Positions 10,106 to 22,329 of a stretch of 64,000 nt of DNA are shown in pieces. This DNA comes from Tethya wilhelma (Eukaryota; Porifera; Demospongiae; Tethyida; Tethyidae). The stretch covers positions 1 to 64,000 of the forward strand of contig CAXIPT010000014.1 in assembly GCA_964030475.1 (NCBI GenBank), given 5' to 3'. The notes below the pieces were generated by a model that made no database searches, was not told the origin of the DNA, and saw only the letters and a program-made list of their open reading frames with translations. The stretch's first letter is position 1. Every line of letters starts with the position of its first letter. Made by a program: the position numbers and the translations under genes.

Positions 10106-12417
10106 CAGCTAATACATTACGCAATTCCTTGTTTGCACTGATCAACGTACTAAAAAAGTAGTTGAAACAGGAGAATTTCAACTGCTGGTGTATAAGAACT
10201 GGCCCAATAATAGCAGGATGTTTCCCACTTTGCACATCTTCCAACATAATATGCCTATAGGTAATTGGTGTGACATAAAAGTCGCCCAAATTAAACGTAG
10301 TATCAATGGACAGCACAGAGAAGGTGTTATGGTCAGTGCAAAGCCTCACCAAATCGTTGAGCTGCCAATCATAGAAGAGGACAGCCATTGGCTCAGGAGC
10401 TGCTTTAACGTCTCGAACGAATGCTTGTGATCCTCCCTGAGCAAGCTTACACTCTAGCATAACTGAATATAGCACATTGTCATTGCAAGTTGAGTTCTGT
10501 CCCTGTTTGAAATTCTTGATTTGCATTCGATCACGAGGTAGGCAGCTTGCTCCTCTAGCATGGATTTCTCCATCTTGCTCAGCCGTTAGGAGCCTTACAA
10601 AGTATGTTCAGTGGTAAGATCTTTTAAATGCTGCTTAGTACTTTCAGCAGTACAAAAGTACGGTTGACTTGATTTGGCATTGCCATGAAGCTTAATTTTG
10701 ACTTCTACCACAGGGCCATCAAAGTAGTAGTGTACTAAGCAGTGTCGATTAGGGTGTCCATTGGCATCTATAGAGAACAAAGGATTCTGAAGTTATTTCA
10801 AAAGCATGCAAGCATGTACAGTTCACATTATGGGATGTAACTAAGTGTGTCCAAGGCATTCACTCACAGATCAGTATATGTACAATTAAACACATGTATA
10901 CCAATAAAATTTATGCATGTATATAATATAAAACATACAATTATAACTTATATATTTTAATATAATTATAGCAAGTGAGCTTTCTCACCTACCCACATGT
11001 GTATTAACTATGCATGTACCGTAGATCGGGAAATTTTCACCGCTATAAATTTTCGCTTGTTTAATTTTCGCGTGTTTAATTTTCGCCACTTTGACCGATT
11101 CGGTAAAGATCACCATACGTTTTAAATTTTCGCCACTCGCGCACGTGGCGAAAATTTTTCAACGGCGAAAATTTCCCGATCTACGGTATATTACATAATA
11201 TATATTGTGCATACCACTCACCATCAATGGAAACAATCAATCTGTGAAATGTTCGACACGTTCCATGCACATAGTATCGACAAAACAATGTGTAGTGATC
11301 CTTGCCACTTGACCGACCCAGTTGAAACCTGATTTCACCAGTAGTTGAAAGAATGAAATCGTTACGTTTTACACCAGTAGACTTCCAGGCACCTAGATCG
11401 TCGGCTTTTAAGTCTCCAAACTGTACGTAGTCCAGATCTATCACAAACAATGCATTCTCAGTGACTCCCAAGGGCTGAAGGCGCAAGCATCCAATGTATC
11501 CGAGAGTAACATACTGCGCAGATCACTGGCTCCATAAGTTATTGCTTGGGTTGAATGAATAGGTATGTTTACATCTCCTTGGAAGTACTGTTTGGGCTCA
11601 CATTCAACCTTTATGCTAAAGGTGAAGAACACTAATAGCCACCACAATAGAAGCACATGCAAAGGAGGACCACTTGATTTTCACGTAAGTATGCATGACT
11701 TTAGCGACTAAATGTTGCAAGCTTTTTGAACACATTAGCATAAAAACTTAAGCTTTTCCTGCTTTTGTTACAGGCTATACAGTTTAGTCTGGTTCTTACT
11801 CAAGTGCTTCAGCAAGTCTAGCATCCATCTAACCTTGCAAACATTTTCATCACTGTTTGCCATACATCTATATAGTAGAAAGTACTTGGACAATTATTTG
11901 CTGATTAAGCACTTTTTACAATTGTTATGACGTCATTGCTGTGACAAAGTACAATTTTAGCCTGTTTTAGCAACTGTCAGTTTTAGCAAATAAAGTGTTG
12001 GCTACTTGTAGTCAATCACATGGAAACGTCAGGGTAAGTATACTTACCCCAATTTCAATATATTAGCAATATTAAAACTGAAAACTGCAAGATAGCCTAA
12101 ACAACTTTCCTAGTCAAAAGGCTATCATTTAGTACATCCTGAGAAGTACTGCTCACCTTCTGTCAACATTCTCCTCTTCACTTGTGCTATCAACAGTCAA
12201 ATCAATCACTTCTTCGTCTAATCTATATTCACGAGTGATAAAAAAAACCCAACAAATTACTAAACCGGGCGCTCGCCTTATTGACAGATCAACAATTGAA
12301 AGTACATCAATTTCTCAAAAGCTTTGCTGCTTCTTGGCCTAACTTACTTTGGTTTTTTCTCGTTGGAGTAAATACCAGGACTGAAGAACAACCAGAGTCT
12401 GAATCATCACACGCCAT
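10106..12417 (-). pseudogene. MULE transposase, 5' half (MULE-1), with SUMO-interaction-like N-terminus
   Basis: Exon 1 is 12417-12348 (starts MACDDSDSGCSSVLVFTP). Exon 2 is 12217-12157 and encodes EEVIDLTVDSTSEEE, whose VIDLT core fits a SUMO-interacting motif. Exon 3 starts at 11615 (IKVECEPKQYFQGDVNIP). Splice phases across exons 1-3 agree. After one frameshift near 11510 it continues as VTLGYIGCLRLQPLG to a donor at about 11215, then from 10766 as DANGHPNRHCLVHYYFDG. After another frameshift near 10597 comes the MULE core: LYSVMLECKLAQGG, SIDTTFNLGDFYVTP (catalytic Asp) and TYRHIMLEDV. It ends at the gap after LRNVLA. The missing 3' half is probably the segment at 56227-57981. MULEs are cut-and-paste transposases. 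Confidence 0.8.
11017..11188. mobile_element. 172-bp palindromic MITE inside a MULE-1 intron
   Basis: Left end TACCGTAGATCGGGAAATTT and right end AAATTTCCCGATCTACGGTA are exact inverted copies. The interior repeats AATTTTCGC words in both orientations. TA flanks the right end, compatible with TA target duplication. The termini resemble those of the 22711-25130 element, so it may be mobilised by that transposase family. Confidence 0.85.
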
Positions 12418-12485
12418 CTTGGACTGCACGAGGTACTGATTATCAAATGCGCATGCACATCGGAATTTATTATTAGGATTAAATT

Positions 12486-14985
12486 TTTTTGGTAAAGATC
12501 ATCGCAATAGCATGTTCACAGTCCAGTCCATGGTCCAGTCCATGGTCCAGTCCACGGTCCAGGTTTTACACTTTCCCTCTCTCAGAAGACTAAGTTTTTT
12601 TTTGAGTGACTATGGACTTCGAAAATTTTCTAAAACCAAAAAGTACACTTTTTATAAGAAAGGTTTTTATGCCTCAGAAAACGTTTAAAGGAAACTCACT
12701 TGTGAAAATTCACTTTTTAAACACAGGAAACATCCTCTACAGGCAAAGAACATTATTTGTGAAAAACAAACTTTTCTCTCGGTAAATAAAATGAACTTAG
12801 ATTTTTTGAGTGACTATGGACTTAGAAAAATTTTTAAGACAAAAAAGTACACTTTTCACAAAAATAGTTTTTTTTGCCTAAAAAACATTGTTAGCACAAA
12901 AGAAACACTTGTGTGAAAATTCACTTTTTCATTCTCTATTTTTCCAAGGAACTTAGTTTTTCAGAATGACTATAGACTTAGAAAATTTTCTAAGACCAAA
13001 AAGTACACTTGACAAAAGAAAAAAATTCACTTTTTAAACACTGGAAACATCTACTGGTAAACAACATTGTTTGTGTAAAACAAAGGTTTCTCTCCATAGA
13101 GAAAAACAAGTTAGTGTTTTTGAGTGACTATGGACTTAGAAAATTTTTTAAAACCAAAAAATATACTTTTAACAAGAAGCTTATATTTTTCCTAGAAAAC
13201 GTTTTGTAGCTTAACCGATTACACGCGCGATTAAATTTGAAATTAATTAAAAATTTTGAGTGGCTACGCATTATTTTAATATTTTCTTTACAAAAACAGT
13301 TTGGACTCTGTTTCTTTTATGATGCAGCTGAGCAACTTTTAAACTAACTATGATGCAAGCCTCGCTGCTCTAGTAGTGCTTTTAGCTGTAAAAAAAGGGC
13401 CAAAGTCTGATCGTCGAATACGCTAAATAAATTTTTCGCCGTCTTTGGCTTTTTTTGTAGCTAGGCAGCAACACTCACAAAAGCGATGCTATAGCTATGT
13501 AGCCTAACTATCTCTGCACCTACGTAGCAACTTTGAAGCTTGGCCTTTAAAGGCTGTAGAAAAAACGCCGCTATAAACATCACTATTGTGATCGCGTCGA
13601 TCGTCGTTTAGCTATTGCTACAGCCACACCCCTTCAAGAGTTGCAACTCAAACTTTGTATTTTAGTAGAGAGGTACTTTACCTATTTGTGCAGAAAGTTC
13701 AGAGTTCAGTGCTTAGACGCGTCGTCTAAACAATAGCGCTAAAGGTCATAGTACGCAAATGTGCGTACTTCGCGCGTAATCGGTTAAAGGAAACACTTTT
13801 ATGAAAATGTACTTTTACAACACTTAGAAAATTTTCTACAGGTAAAGAACCAAGTTTTGTTTTGTTTTTAACCAAGTTAAACTCTCTGTATAGAAGAACT
13901 GTCTTTTTTTGTGAAGGAATTAGAAAATTTTTTGATACCAAACAGTCACACTTTTGACAAAAAATGTTTATTTTGCCTAGATAATATTTAAAGAAACACA
14001 GGGAACATTCTCACAAAAGTGTTTCATTTGTGATAGAAAATGTTTTCTGGGAAAAATAAAAGTTTTTTGTCAAAAGTGTACTTTTTGCTCTTACAAAATT
14101 TTGTAAGTCCATAGTCACTCTAAAAAACTGAAGTTCTTTTTCTCTACTGAGATAAAACTTTGTTTTTCACAAACAATGTTCTTTACCTCTAGAGAATGTT
14201 ACAAGTGCTGAAAAAGTGAATTTTCAGAAATGTGTTTCTTTTGTGCTAGAAAATGTTTACTACCCAAAATTAATGTTTTTTGTCAAAAGTGTACTTTTTG
14301 GTCTTACTAAATCCATAGTCAATCAAAAAAACAAAGTTCTTTTTCTCTTCCAAGAGAAAATTTCATTTTTTACAATGTTGTTTAACTGTAGTAGAGAATG
14401 TTCTCTGTGTTCAAAAAGTGAATTTTAAGAAAAGTGTTTATTTTGTGCTAGAAAATGTTTTCTAAGCACAATAAACATTTTTTGTCAAAAGTGTACTTTT
14501 TGATCTTAGAAGTCCATAGTCACTCAAAAAAATTAGTTCTTTTTCTCTACCGAGATAAAACTTTGTTTTTTACAGACAATGTTCTCTACATCTAGAGAAT
14601 ATTCCAAGTGTTGAATAAGTGAATTGTCACAAGAGTGTTTCTCTTGTGCTAGAACTAGAGAATATTCCAAGTGTTGAATAATTGAATTGTCACAAGAGTG
14701 TTTCTCTTGTGCTAGAAAATGTTTTCTAAATGTTTTGGTCTTAGAAAATTTTCTAAGTCCATACTCAATCAAAAAAACTAATGTCTTTGTCTCTACCAAG
14801 AGAAAACTTTGCTTTTTACAAACAATGTTCTTTACCTGAAGAGAATGTTTCCTGTGTTTAATAGTGAGTTTTCACAAAAGTGTTTCTTTTGTACTAGAAA
14901 ATATTTTCTAGGAAAAATACACGTTGTTTGTCAAAAGTGTAGTTTTTGGTGTTAGAAAATGTTTTAAACTCATTTGGTGACCTAT
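12486..14985. repeat. Satellite-like fold-back element (family D), left terminus present
   Basis: The left terminus TTGGTAAAGATCATCGCAAT is followed by tandem 15-bp units (GTCCAGTCCATGGTC, 12523-12560). Then come ~155-205-bp tandem units containing AGTGACTATGGACTTAGAAA and AAAAGTACACTTTT (12600-13210). From 14040 to 14960 the same units run in the opposite orientation (units at about 14104, 14310, 14512, 14757). The centre is interrupted by the TTAA element at 13211-13787. No matching terminus is seen at the right end. A second copy with only a right terminus lies at 55050-55905. No coding sequence was recognised. Confidence 0.85.
13211..13787. mobile_element. TTAA-flanked miniature element nested in family D
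   Basis: Starts TTAACCGATTACACGCGCGA and ends CGCGCGTAATCGGTTAA. The inverted ends (CCGATTAC..CGCGCG) are bounded by TTAA on both sides, as for piggyBac-type insertions. The interior is non-coding, and the flanking family D units are interrupted. Confidence 0.8.
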
Positions 14986-15096
14986 TTATCGACTTCAAGT
15001 AATCACAGATGGTGGGTTCCTCATGATGTCATCATTGTCTGCTTCTTTGATGTTTGAGAGTGGTTTATTTTGCTTTAAAAAGTGACCAATGCAAGC

Positions 15097-16946
15097 TTAA
15101 TGACACTCTGGGCAATTTGTACTTGGAGGACGAGCTGGGTAACGAACAGGTAAAGGGAAAAAATCAATGGTCGGTCCACCTGGAAACCACTCTGGCAAAT
15201 TGCTAGGCTCTCCATTCCTGCACACTGGGTGAGGGCAATCTTTCTTGTAGCAGCATTGAAGAAAATAAATGTATTGAGATGGCAATCTAAGAATCAATGC
15301 TATTCCCTGACTCTCCAGACTCTCTCAAATTGAGTGAAAAGCTCAGATTCATCCTTTTCTAATAAAGTTCTTTTCTTCTTTGAACCTTTGAGGAAAATTA
15401 AGAGCTTCTTACGTTTGTTGTCATCACATTTGGCACCTCTATAGAGATGTATCTGTGTGCGTCCACAAGGAGCATCATTGCAGCTCTCTATATAAACTTT
15501 GATTGCTGAAGATTTCTGCACTGAATGTCACTGTCCAGAGCACCACTCGCTAAGGTTACAGGAGACCCATTTAGTGTCGAGGGGATGAACAGATTACTCT
15601 GGGCACGAGACAAATAGCCATTTTGTAACTCATCTTTCCTCCTAACTACGGAACAGAAAACTGCATGGTGGTGTGTAGTTAGAGTATCCAGGCAAAAGCC
15701 CGACGCATCGTCTCTATTAACAAACATGATGTTCTTCTGTCAGTCAGTTGGAGCACATTTAAGGACCGATAAGAAGCATTACTCCAATATGAATCCACAT
15801 TTAGCCTGAGCATGAACCCCTTTCTTGCTCGGCGACGAGCAATGCCTTTGTAACATTGTGCAGCACGATGTCGTTTGTTTTTGCTAAATACAACTGGATG
15901 ACAGTCGAAAAGCGCTCTCCATAGACTCTTTCAAGATGTTCTTTAATTCGTTTGTATGTGCACTTTTTGCCGACCTTTTGGTTCTCGTCAAATGTTAGCA
16001 TCCCCGTTCTTCGCCAAGCATCAGCTCCTACAACTCTCAACAAACTTTTCAATAATAGTTCCAATGTTCGGATATTTTGATACAGTAGAAGTGACATGTT
16101 TTGACTTTATTTTGGCTAGAAAATTCTTCTTAGCAATTTCTTTTGTTCTCACTTTCAAACTTTTTTTTGAATAGCTGGATCCTCACATGCAGGGTTATCT
16201 GATTCAGATTCACTAACAACTTCATTGTTAAAAACTCGGCATTCTTTCTCCTTTGTGTAATGATACATGTTGTGGACTGCTCTATATGCCTCTCAACATA
16301 TCAATCTCATCCTCAAAAAGATCAGATGCAAGCTGTTAACACACACTGTCCTGGTACATAACGGGATCCATTTGCAGCTCTTCACAGTTGACATGGTCAC
16401 AAAATTCAAAACAATTGAATTTACATGCTTTCATTGGTGAACATAATGACTCACGTTCTTCAGGAGACAGATTCAAAATTGCTGAACATCATCTTTCAAA
16501 TTGTCAGTTTCTTCTTCTTCAGAGTCAGTTGATGAGCTTGAAGTCGTACAGATACCATATCTTTTGATGCTTTTTGTAGCTTTTCAGCTGCATCTTTCAA
16601 CATTAGCTGCTCTAGCTGTGAAGTTTTCAAAGCCAACTGCCTTCCTGGCTGCAGGTTGACTCAAATTGGAGCTCTTAACTATGGCATATCTCAGGCGTTC
16701 TTGTTCACTGCCACTTTGAGCAAACCTCATCAATTTTTTTACCTCTGCTTTGGCCAGTGGCGTAGCCAGCAAAATGAAGTTAGTAGGGCCTCGGTGGCCC
16801 ATGAAGTGGGCCATTTCTAGCAGGGTCTGGGGGCATGCTCCCCCAGGAAATTTTTTGAAATTTAGTGCTCTGAGGTGGCATCTGAGAACATTTCCAGCAC
16901 TTTTGAACATCAGTAAACCATTCATATTAAGATACTCTGTATGCAA
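15097..16946 (-). pseudogene. Degenerate TE-like coding region, family not named
   Basis: Several minus-strand open segments in different frames form one broken gene. From 5' to 3' they include a charged helical segment (SEQERLRYAIVKSSNLSQ, ARKAVGFENFTARAANVE; about 16750-16600), a middle part (16097-15801, VYGERFSTVIQLYLAKTND), a segment with GFCLDTLTTHHHAVF (15727-15488), and a Cys-rich end (CYKKDCPHPVCRNGEP, then PEWFPGGPTIDFFPLPV, 15297-15097). The Cys-rich end resembles a repetitive uncharacterised protein family I associate with cnidarian and sponge genomes. Frameshifts and stops are frequent, so it is inactive. 16760-16960 looks like a separate insertion (PRWPMKWAISSRVWGH on the plus strand). 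Confidence 0.5.
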
Positions 16947-16984
16947 TTTTTAATATACAAATTACTCATACTGTACCAAAAAAT

Positions 16985-17379
16985 ATAAAGATACAGCAGA
17001 ATAGAAACGTGCCAGAGTAGCTACAACATAAAGCGTAGGCCGATCCAATAAATTGGTCAATGACATCATCAAAATCAATTTTAGATGAAAAGTCACGTTC
17101 AATTGCTAGCATAGCCAAAGTATTAAGTCATTCATCGCCCATTGTTGATCTTAGATAAGTTTTAAGTCGCTTTAGCGAAGAGAAAGAATGCTCATAGGAA
17201 GCAGTTGTGACAGCCATTGTCAAGATTATCTGTAATAGTGTCACCAGTCTTTTAAACCCACCCTTAAGGGGGTAAATTGCCTCATAAACATCAAATATTG
17301 TTTGTGAGCATGGGTTTTTACTCAAAACAACATCTTTAGCAGGGATCAACTCATCAGCTTTGAAGGAACAAGCTTGCAC
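16985..17379 (-). pseudogene. hAT transposase C-terminal fragment (ZMYM1-like)
   Basis: Contains LLQIILTMAVTTASYEHSFSS, LKRLKTYLRSTMGDE, a stop, then LNTLAMLAIERDFSSKIDFDD. This is the hAT C-terminal dimerisation region (SxERxFSxLKxIKTxLRSTM). One stop at about 17128 interrupts an otherwise continuous frame. It is the 3' part of the same gene type as 18563-19099, on the same strand and in the correct order, so the two are probably one element split by the sequence between. Confidence 0.85.
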
Positions 17380-18562
17380 AGTTTTGAATAGTTCCTGGTT
17401 AGAATTATCAAAGCGGCTTCCTAATGGCAGATATTCATTACTTGTACTTCGTTAAATTAGATATACGGCTGGGAGGGCAAGTGCGTTAATTAGAATACCT
17501 ACACGTATCATAAAGTACTACAAGCAACAGTGGAGTACCAAGAAGAAGGCTTCCTAAAAGTTGCTTTGGTGAAGGATCAAGGAAACTACTGTTTGTACAA
17601 CTACTCCATAACCGCAGATCAAGCTATAGTAGCTCTTATCAAGAACACTTGCGGTGATTCTGACATGCTCTGGAGGATTCATGTATGACTTCTTTTACTG
17701 TGTGATCTGCCAAGAACTTTGAGAGAACAACCAGCAGCTTGTGAAAACTTGTTACATTAAACTGTCACTTATGTACATCCTACAGAGCAAGTATCTACTG
17801 TGTACCAGCTAACATCGGGCAGCCAAAGAGATCAAGTGAAATATTGGATACAATCTACTCTGCATTGTCAAGCACTGAGCTATTTGTTAGCTTTTGGACT
17901 ATTGCTCAATAAATCCATGTCTGTGGATAGTCCTCCACTCTGATCTACTTATTGGTTTGTACTGTGTGTGTGTTATTGCATCATACATGGTGGTGAAACT
18001 GCAAACATATCACATTATGTTCATGTGTGAAAGATACACATATTTTTGGCTTCTGCAGGATGGTACACAATAATTTATTACATTGCCTAACTTATACTGA
18101 TAGTGCTGAATACCAACCATAACTGCAAACTTCTTTCTGTCTGGCTGGGCAGGACAGCTTACCAGATAATGTCATGGTCATGTTAATTTTACTTCTTAGA
18201 GTTTAGCTTTTATTTTCTTTATATAAATTGTTTAAAAAGCAACTAAACCAACAACAATAGGTAGCATTACACCCAATAATGTGAAACTTTTGATTATTAC
18301 TTGCAAGAAGTTAAGGTTTAGAGCCAAAATAGCTGGATATTCATCCCTACTTCAAATGCAAGATCCACACGTGGCACGGCAGCTGGAATGATGGGCATGG
18401 CTCAGCTAGACCCTCCCACACCTCTTCTGTAAATGTCTTCCTGATGCAGCTTAGCTCGCCCACGATTTCCTGAAGTTTCAGGGCTTCTGTGTTCATTGCT
18501 AATGTACTGCAGCAATACTAATGAATACGCTAATGAGCACACTTGCCCTCCAGACCGTAATT
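17380..18562. other. 1.2-kb sequence between two hAT fragments
   Basis: No recognised gene. A short open plus-strand segment at 17535-17690 encodes EYQEEGFLKVALVKDQGNYC and continues to MLWRIHV before a stop. It looks protein-like but has no supported start or family. The block may be an insertion that split the hAT gene. Confidence 0.35.
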
Positions 18563-19099
18563 CTAATTTAACGAACTACAAGTAATGAATATCTGCCATT
18601 CCATCAAAATGCAGTCAATGGTCATGTAGTACAGTGAAGACCGATATTCTTCACAAGAATTGAGGTTGTGGTGTACTGCAGCTGGATTACTTATCACATA
18701 ATTGTCTAGTCTTTTTGGAGGTAGCATTCTTCTTTGTGACCTGCCACTAGAATAGGTATCCACTACTACCCCATGTTCTGTGGCCAAAGTTATAGCTTCT
18801 TCCCAAAGCTTTCTCCACTTGACGTCAGTGCAAGCTTCAGAAAGGGTAGTCTTTACACATGAAATAAGGTGAGTCACTGCAGCAAGGTCAAGGTCAGGTG
18901 CCTGCAAAGCATCTGACAATGCTTTTGTGACACCAAACAAGAAATCAAAAGGTACCAAAGCAACAATAAAACGAATGCTCTTGACCACATGTAAGAACCC
19001 TTGTGCTTGCACAGCATTTTCACGGTTGTTATCCTCACTTATGGCATACAAAGTAGTAATGACTACAGTGAATGTTTCACGTATAGCACGAATTGACAT
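18563..19099 (-). pseudogene. hAT transposase middle region (ZMYM1/DUF4371-like)
   Basis: A 178-codon open frame with AVQAQGFLHVVKSIRFIVAL, FDFLFGVTKALSDALQAPDL, DLAAVTHLISCVKTTLSEA and CEEYRSSLYYMTIDCILMEW. This block is typical of hAT transposases related to ZMYM1 (zinc-finger MYM-type 1) and DUF4371/TTF-type proteins. The 5' side is cut exactly where half of a family A hairpin begins (19100), so that repeat inserted into, or replaced, the upstream part. The catalytic N-terminal region and the BED/TTF zinc finger are absent. Confidence 0.85.
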
Positions 19100-19178
19100 T
19101 CCATCTTGTTTGCTTTCTTTTTACGATTTGGCCATTCCTATGTCTCATTACATTTCCAATGTTTTTTTTACTTGTATA
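19100..19178 (+). repeat. Half of a family A hairpin tail
   Basis: CATTCCATCTTGTTTGC, TACGATTTGGCCATTCC, TCTCATTACATTTCCAATG, TTTTTTTTACTTGT: one arm only of the hairpin found whole at 48646-48918. It directly abuts the hAT fragment. Confidence 0.85.
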
Positions 19179-19239
19179 TATATAATTGTATCGTTTTGGT
19201 TAATTGTTAGCTACGTAAACAAAAATTTAAAATAACTCA

Positions 19240-20454
19240 TGTTGACTATCATACGTACGGTAGTACGTATAGTAGGAATGGGCCGACTGTCCCATTGACA
19301 CAATACAAAATGTTCATGCTTGTAAACTTTCAGGGAAAGAAAGCTAAGCCTTCAAAAGCATTTAATAGCCTCCTCCAGACAGTTTGCTTACTGTATTAAC
19401 CAAGAAAACAGGCAGAAAGTTTCTGGAGCACTCTGGAGAGAGCGCTGGCGAGAAGCCACAAGAGTGCAATTTTGGTCTCCCCTTCCTTCCTAACTGACAT
19501 ACTTGAACACGATTTCCAGACAAACAAAAGGCATTGAGCCAACTTTGACCATATAGTGGGACTTCATTTGATGCAGAACGTCCTTTTCGACTCGTTTGCT
19601 GGCGAAAAGGCAGCAAACAAAATCTAGGAAGCTTTGAAACTCTTGATATAAAATACTGTACTTTTTATTTAGCCTATTGACATAGGTAAAGGTCGTCAAT
19701 AGACCACGTGGTTGCATGCCTATAATGCGCATGCGCATGCGCATCAAAATTAATGTACATTTCTGCTGTCTTTTTGTAGAGACTGACTAGTCTCTGCTGG
19801 CTGTATGATTCTTTCCATGCAATTGAGCACCTTAGTGTTTAAAAAAGTGAATGAACAAGTATAATAAAAATTTTATAAAAATGAGAAGTGTAGGAATGGG
19901 CATGCAGTGCGGTAAAAAGCAATGAAACAAGGCAAGTCTCTGAATTTCGGCACATGACTACTTCATTTTTTGTACTCAACTCTCATATGCTACTGTGTAC
20001 CTACACTCTACATGCTTGTTACTTTATCTAAATTAATTAAGTGATTGCTTGCATTGACTCATGAGCCAAATGGCTGACAATTATCATTGAATGATGGAAT
20101 TCAAATTTGCAATTGACTCATGAAAATGAAGTAGTCATGTGCCGAAATTCAGAGACTTGCCTTGTTTCATTGCTTTTTACCGCACTGCATGCCCATTCCT
20201 ACACTTCTCATTTTTATAAAATTTTTATTATACTTGTTTAAATGTATATTTGTCAATTGTTCACACGTTATTTTCATTTGTAATCAGCTAGCCAATGTAT
20301 AATTAGCTAATGTACAAATCAATTTAGCTAGATAATAGTTTGATAGGTAAGTCTTGGGGTCATATCCACTAATTTCTTTTTACCGCACTACACGACATCA
20401 GCTGCTTTTTATAAAAAAGATAATCTTTACTTCTCTTTTTTTGTTCATAATCTT
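19240..20454 (+). mobile_element. Family C element, copy 1 (palindrome head, hairpin tail)
   Basis: The head is ATACGTACGGTAGTACGTAT (about 19251-19270). The body follows with ACTGTCCCATTGACACAATA. The hairpin tail at about 19855-20246 has arms with GTGTAGGAATGGGCATGCAG and GAAACAAGGCAAGTCTCTGA and their inverted copies. Sequence to 20454 runs straight into a single n. 19276-20454 is almost the same as 20456-21642. Confidence 0.85.
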
Positions 20455-20455
20455 N
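20455..20455. other. Single n at an unmerged contig join
   Basis: The 1.18 kb to its left and the 1.19 kb to its right are near-identical direct copies that begin and end at this base. Confidence 0.85.
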
Positions 20456-21642
20456 GAATGGGCCGACTGTCCCATTGACACAATACAAAATGTTCATGCT
20501 TGTAAACTTTCAGGGAAAGAAAGCTAAGCCTTCAAATGCATTTAATAGCCTCCTCCAAACAGTTTGCTTACTGTATTAACCAAGAAAACAGGCAGAAAGT
20601 TTCTGGAGCACTCTGGAGAGAGCGCTGGCAAGAAGCCACAAGAGTGCAATTTTGTTCTCCCCTTCCTTCCCTCCTTCCTAACTGACTTACTTGAACACGA
20701 TTTCCAGACAAACAAAAGGCATTGAGCCAACTTTGACCATATAGTGGGACTTCATTTGATGCAGAACGTCCTTTTCGACTCATTTGCTGGCGAAAAGGCA
20801 GCAAACAAAATCTAGGAAGCTTTAAAACTCTTGATATAAAATACTGTACTTTTTATTTAGCCTATTGACATAGGTAAAGGTCGTCAATAGACCACGTGGT
20901 TGCATGCCTATAATGCGCATGCGCATCAAAATTAATGCACATTTCTGCTGTCTTTTTGTAGAGACTGACTAGTCTCTGCTGGCTGTATGATTCTTTCCAT
21001 GCAATTGAGCACCTTAGTGTTTAAAAAAGTGAATGAACAAGTAAAATAAAAATTTTATAAAAATGAGAAGTGTAGGAATGGGCATGCAGTGCGGTAAAAA
21101 GCAATGAAACAAGGCAAGTCTCTGAATTTCGGCACATGACTACTTCATTTTTTGTACTCAACTCTCATATGCTACTGTGTACCTACACTCTACATGCTTG
21201 TTACTTTATCTAAATTAATTAAGTGATTGCTTGCATTGACTCATGAGCCAAATGGCTGACAATTATCATTGAATGATGGAATTCAAATTTGCAATTGACT
21301 CATGAAAATGAAGTAGTCATGTGCCGAAATTCAGAGACTTGCCTTGTTTCATTGCTTTTTACCGCACTGCATGCCCATTCCTACACTTCTCATTTCTATA
21401 AAATTTTTATTATAGATCTACTTGTTTAAATGTATATTTGTCAATTGTTCACACGTTATTTTCATTTGTAATCAGCTAGCCAATGTATAATTAGCTAATG
21501 TACAAATCAATTTAGCTAGATAATAGTTTGATAGGTAGGTCTTGGGGTCATATCCACTAATTTCTTTTTACCGCACTACACGACATCAGCTGCTTTTTAT
21601 AAAAAAGATAATCTTTACTTCTCTTTTTTTGTTCATAATCTT
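20456..21642 (+). repeat. Second copy of 19276-20454, probably an allelic or assembly duplicate
   Basis: Starts GAATGGGCCGACTGTCCCAT, matching 19276, and tracks the first copy through body, hairpin and downstream flank to TTCATAATCTT. Differences are a handful of substitutions plus small insertions (an extra CCTTCCCT-type run near 20665, an extra AGATCT near 21415). The flanks beyond the element are duplicated too, which a transposition would not do. Confidence 0.8.
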
Positions 21643-21709
21643 CTTGATTCTGTGATCACGAGAACCTCCAACTAAGACTGGTGTTTGCACTTTTATTACT
21701 ACTGATACA

Positions 21710-21955
21710 TCAGATACAATACAATTTTAGTGTAGTGTCTGTTGTATGTGTAGTAATTCGGGGAACCAATTCTGAGCAATATCCTGCGTGAATATGTTTG
21801 CCACAGTCTAATCTGGAACATTTAACCCTTTGATGAATACTCAAATGTTCATGTCTTCCAACAGGTGGAACCAACACATCACAGTGAAATACTTGTTTGT
21901 GATCGTCAACATAGGGGTTGTTACCATTATGCCAAAATGTGAAGACTCTCCAATT
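21710..21955 (-). CDS. Candidate 3' exon, Cys/His-rich, unknown gene
   Basis: A GTGCATAG acceptor at about 21956-21963 is followed by an 81-codon open frame: NWRVFTFWHNGNNPYVDDHK, then FHCDVLVPPVGRHEHLSIHQ, VKCSRLDCGKHIHAGYCSEL and a TGA. The Cys and His spacing suggests a zinc-binding module, but no family is recognised. No upstream exon was identified. It could be a TE-borne exon. Confidence 0.35.
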   Translation of the reverse strand, partial: NWRVFTFWHNGNNPYVDDHKQVFHCDVLVPPVGRHEHLSIHQRVKCSRLDCGKHIHAGYCSELVPRITTHTTDTTLKLYCI

Positions 21956-22329
21956 CTATGCACAATCTTGGCTTCAAATCCAATCCATCAAACGATGCAA
22001 CGAAGTACTTTGATGAGTGACTTATTCCAGAAAATTGAAAAAAATGAACAAATTTTTACAGCGTTTGTATCTAATTTTTGTCTCTTAACTCTCATTAAAA
22101 TTTTTCCAATAGTAATATGTGACCGAATTTTGGAAAACCGACCAGATGTTGTAATATGCGAATTTTGAGATAGCGCTTGCATTGTAATCTACGTCATTGC
22201 AGCTAGCTATTTTCCAAATATGAAGCAGCTAGGCGCTACAGTTTTGGAGATATGAGCTCAAATATATCGACCGTTCATTCCAATTTTACTCGCTAAAATC
22301 GTGAGAGAATACTTTGCTAAGCGCGAGTA

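Noticed and set aside
12600..14960. Evenly spaced repeats as a possible CRISPR array
   Set aside because: Units are ~155-245 bp, degenerate and arranged in two opposite orientations, in an animal genome; no cas genes. A satellite-like TE fits better.
19362..19747. ORFs in the family C body
   Set aside because: They are present in both duplicated copies but broken in copy 3 and have no recognisable domain; the repeat is non-coding.
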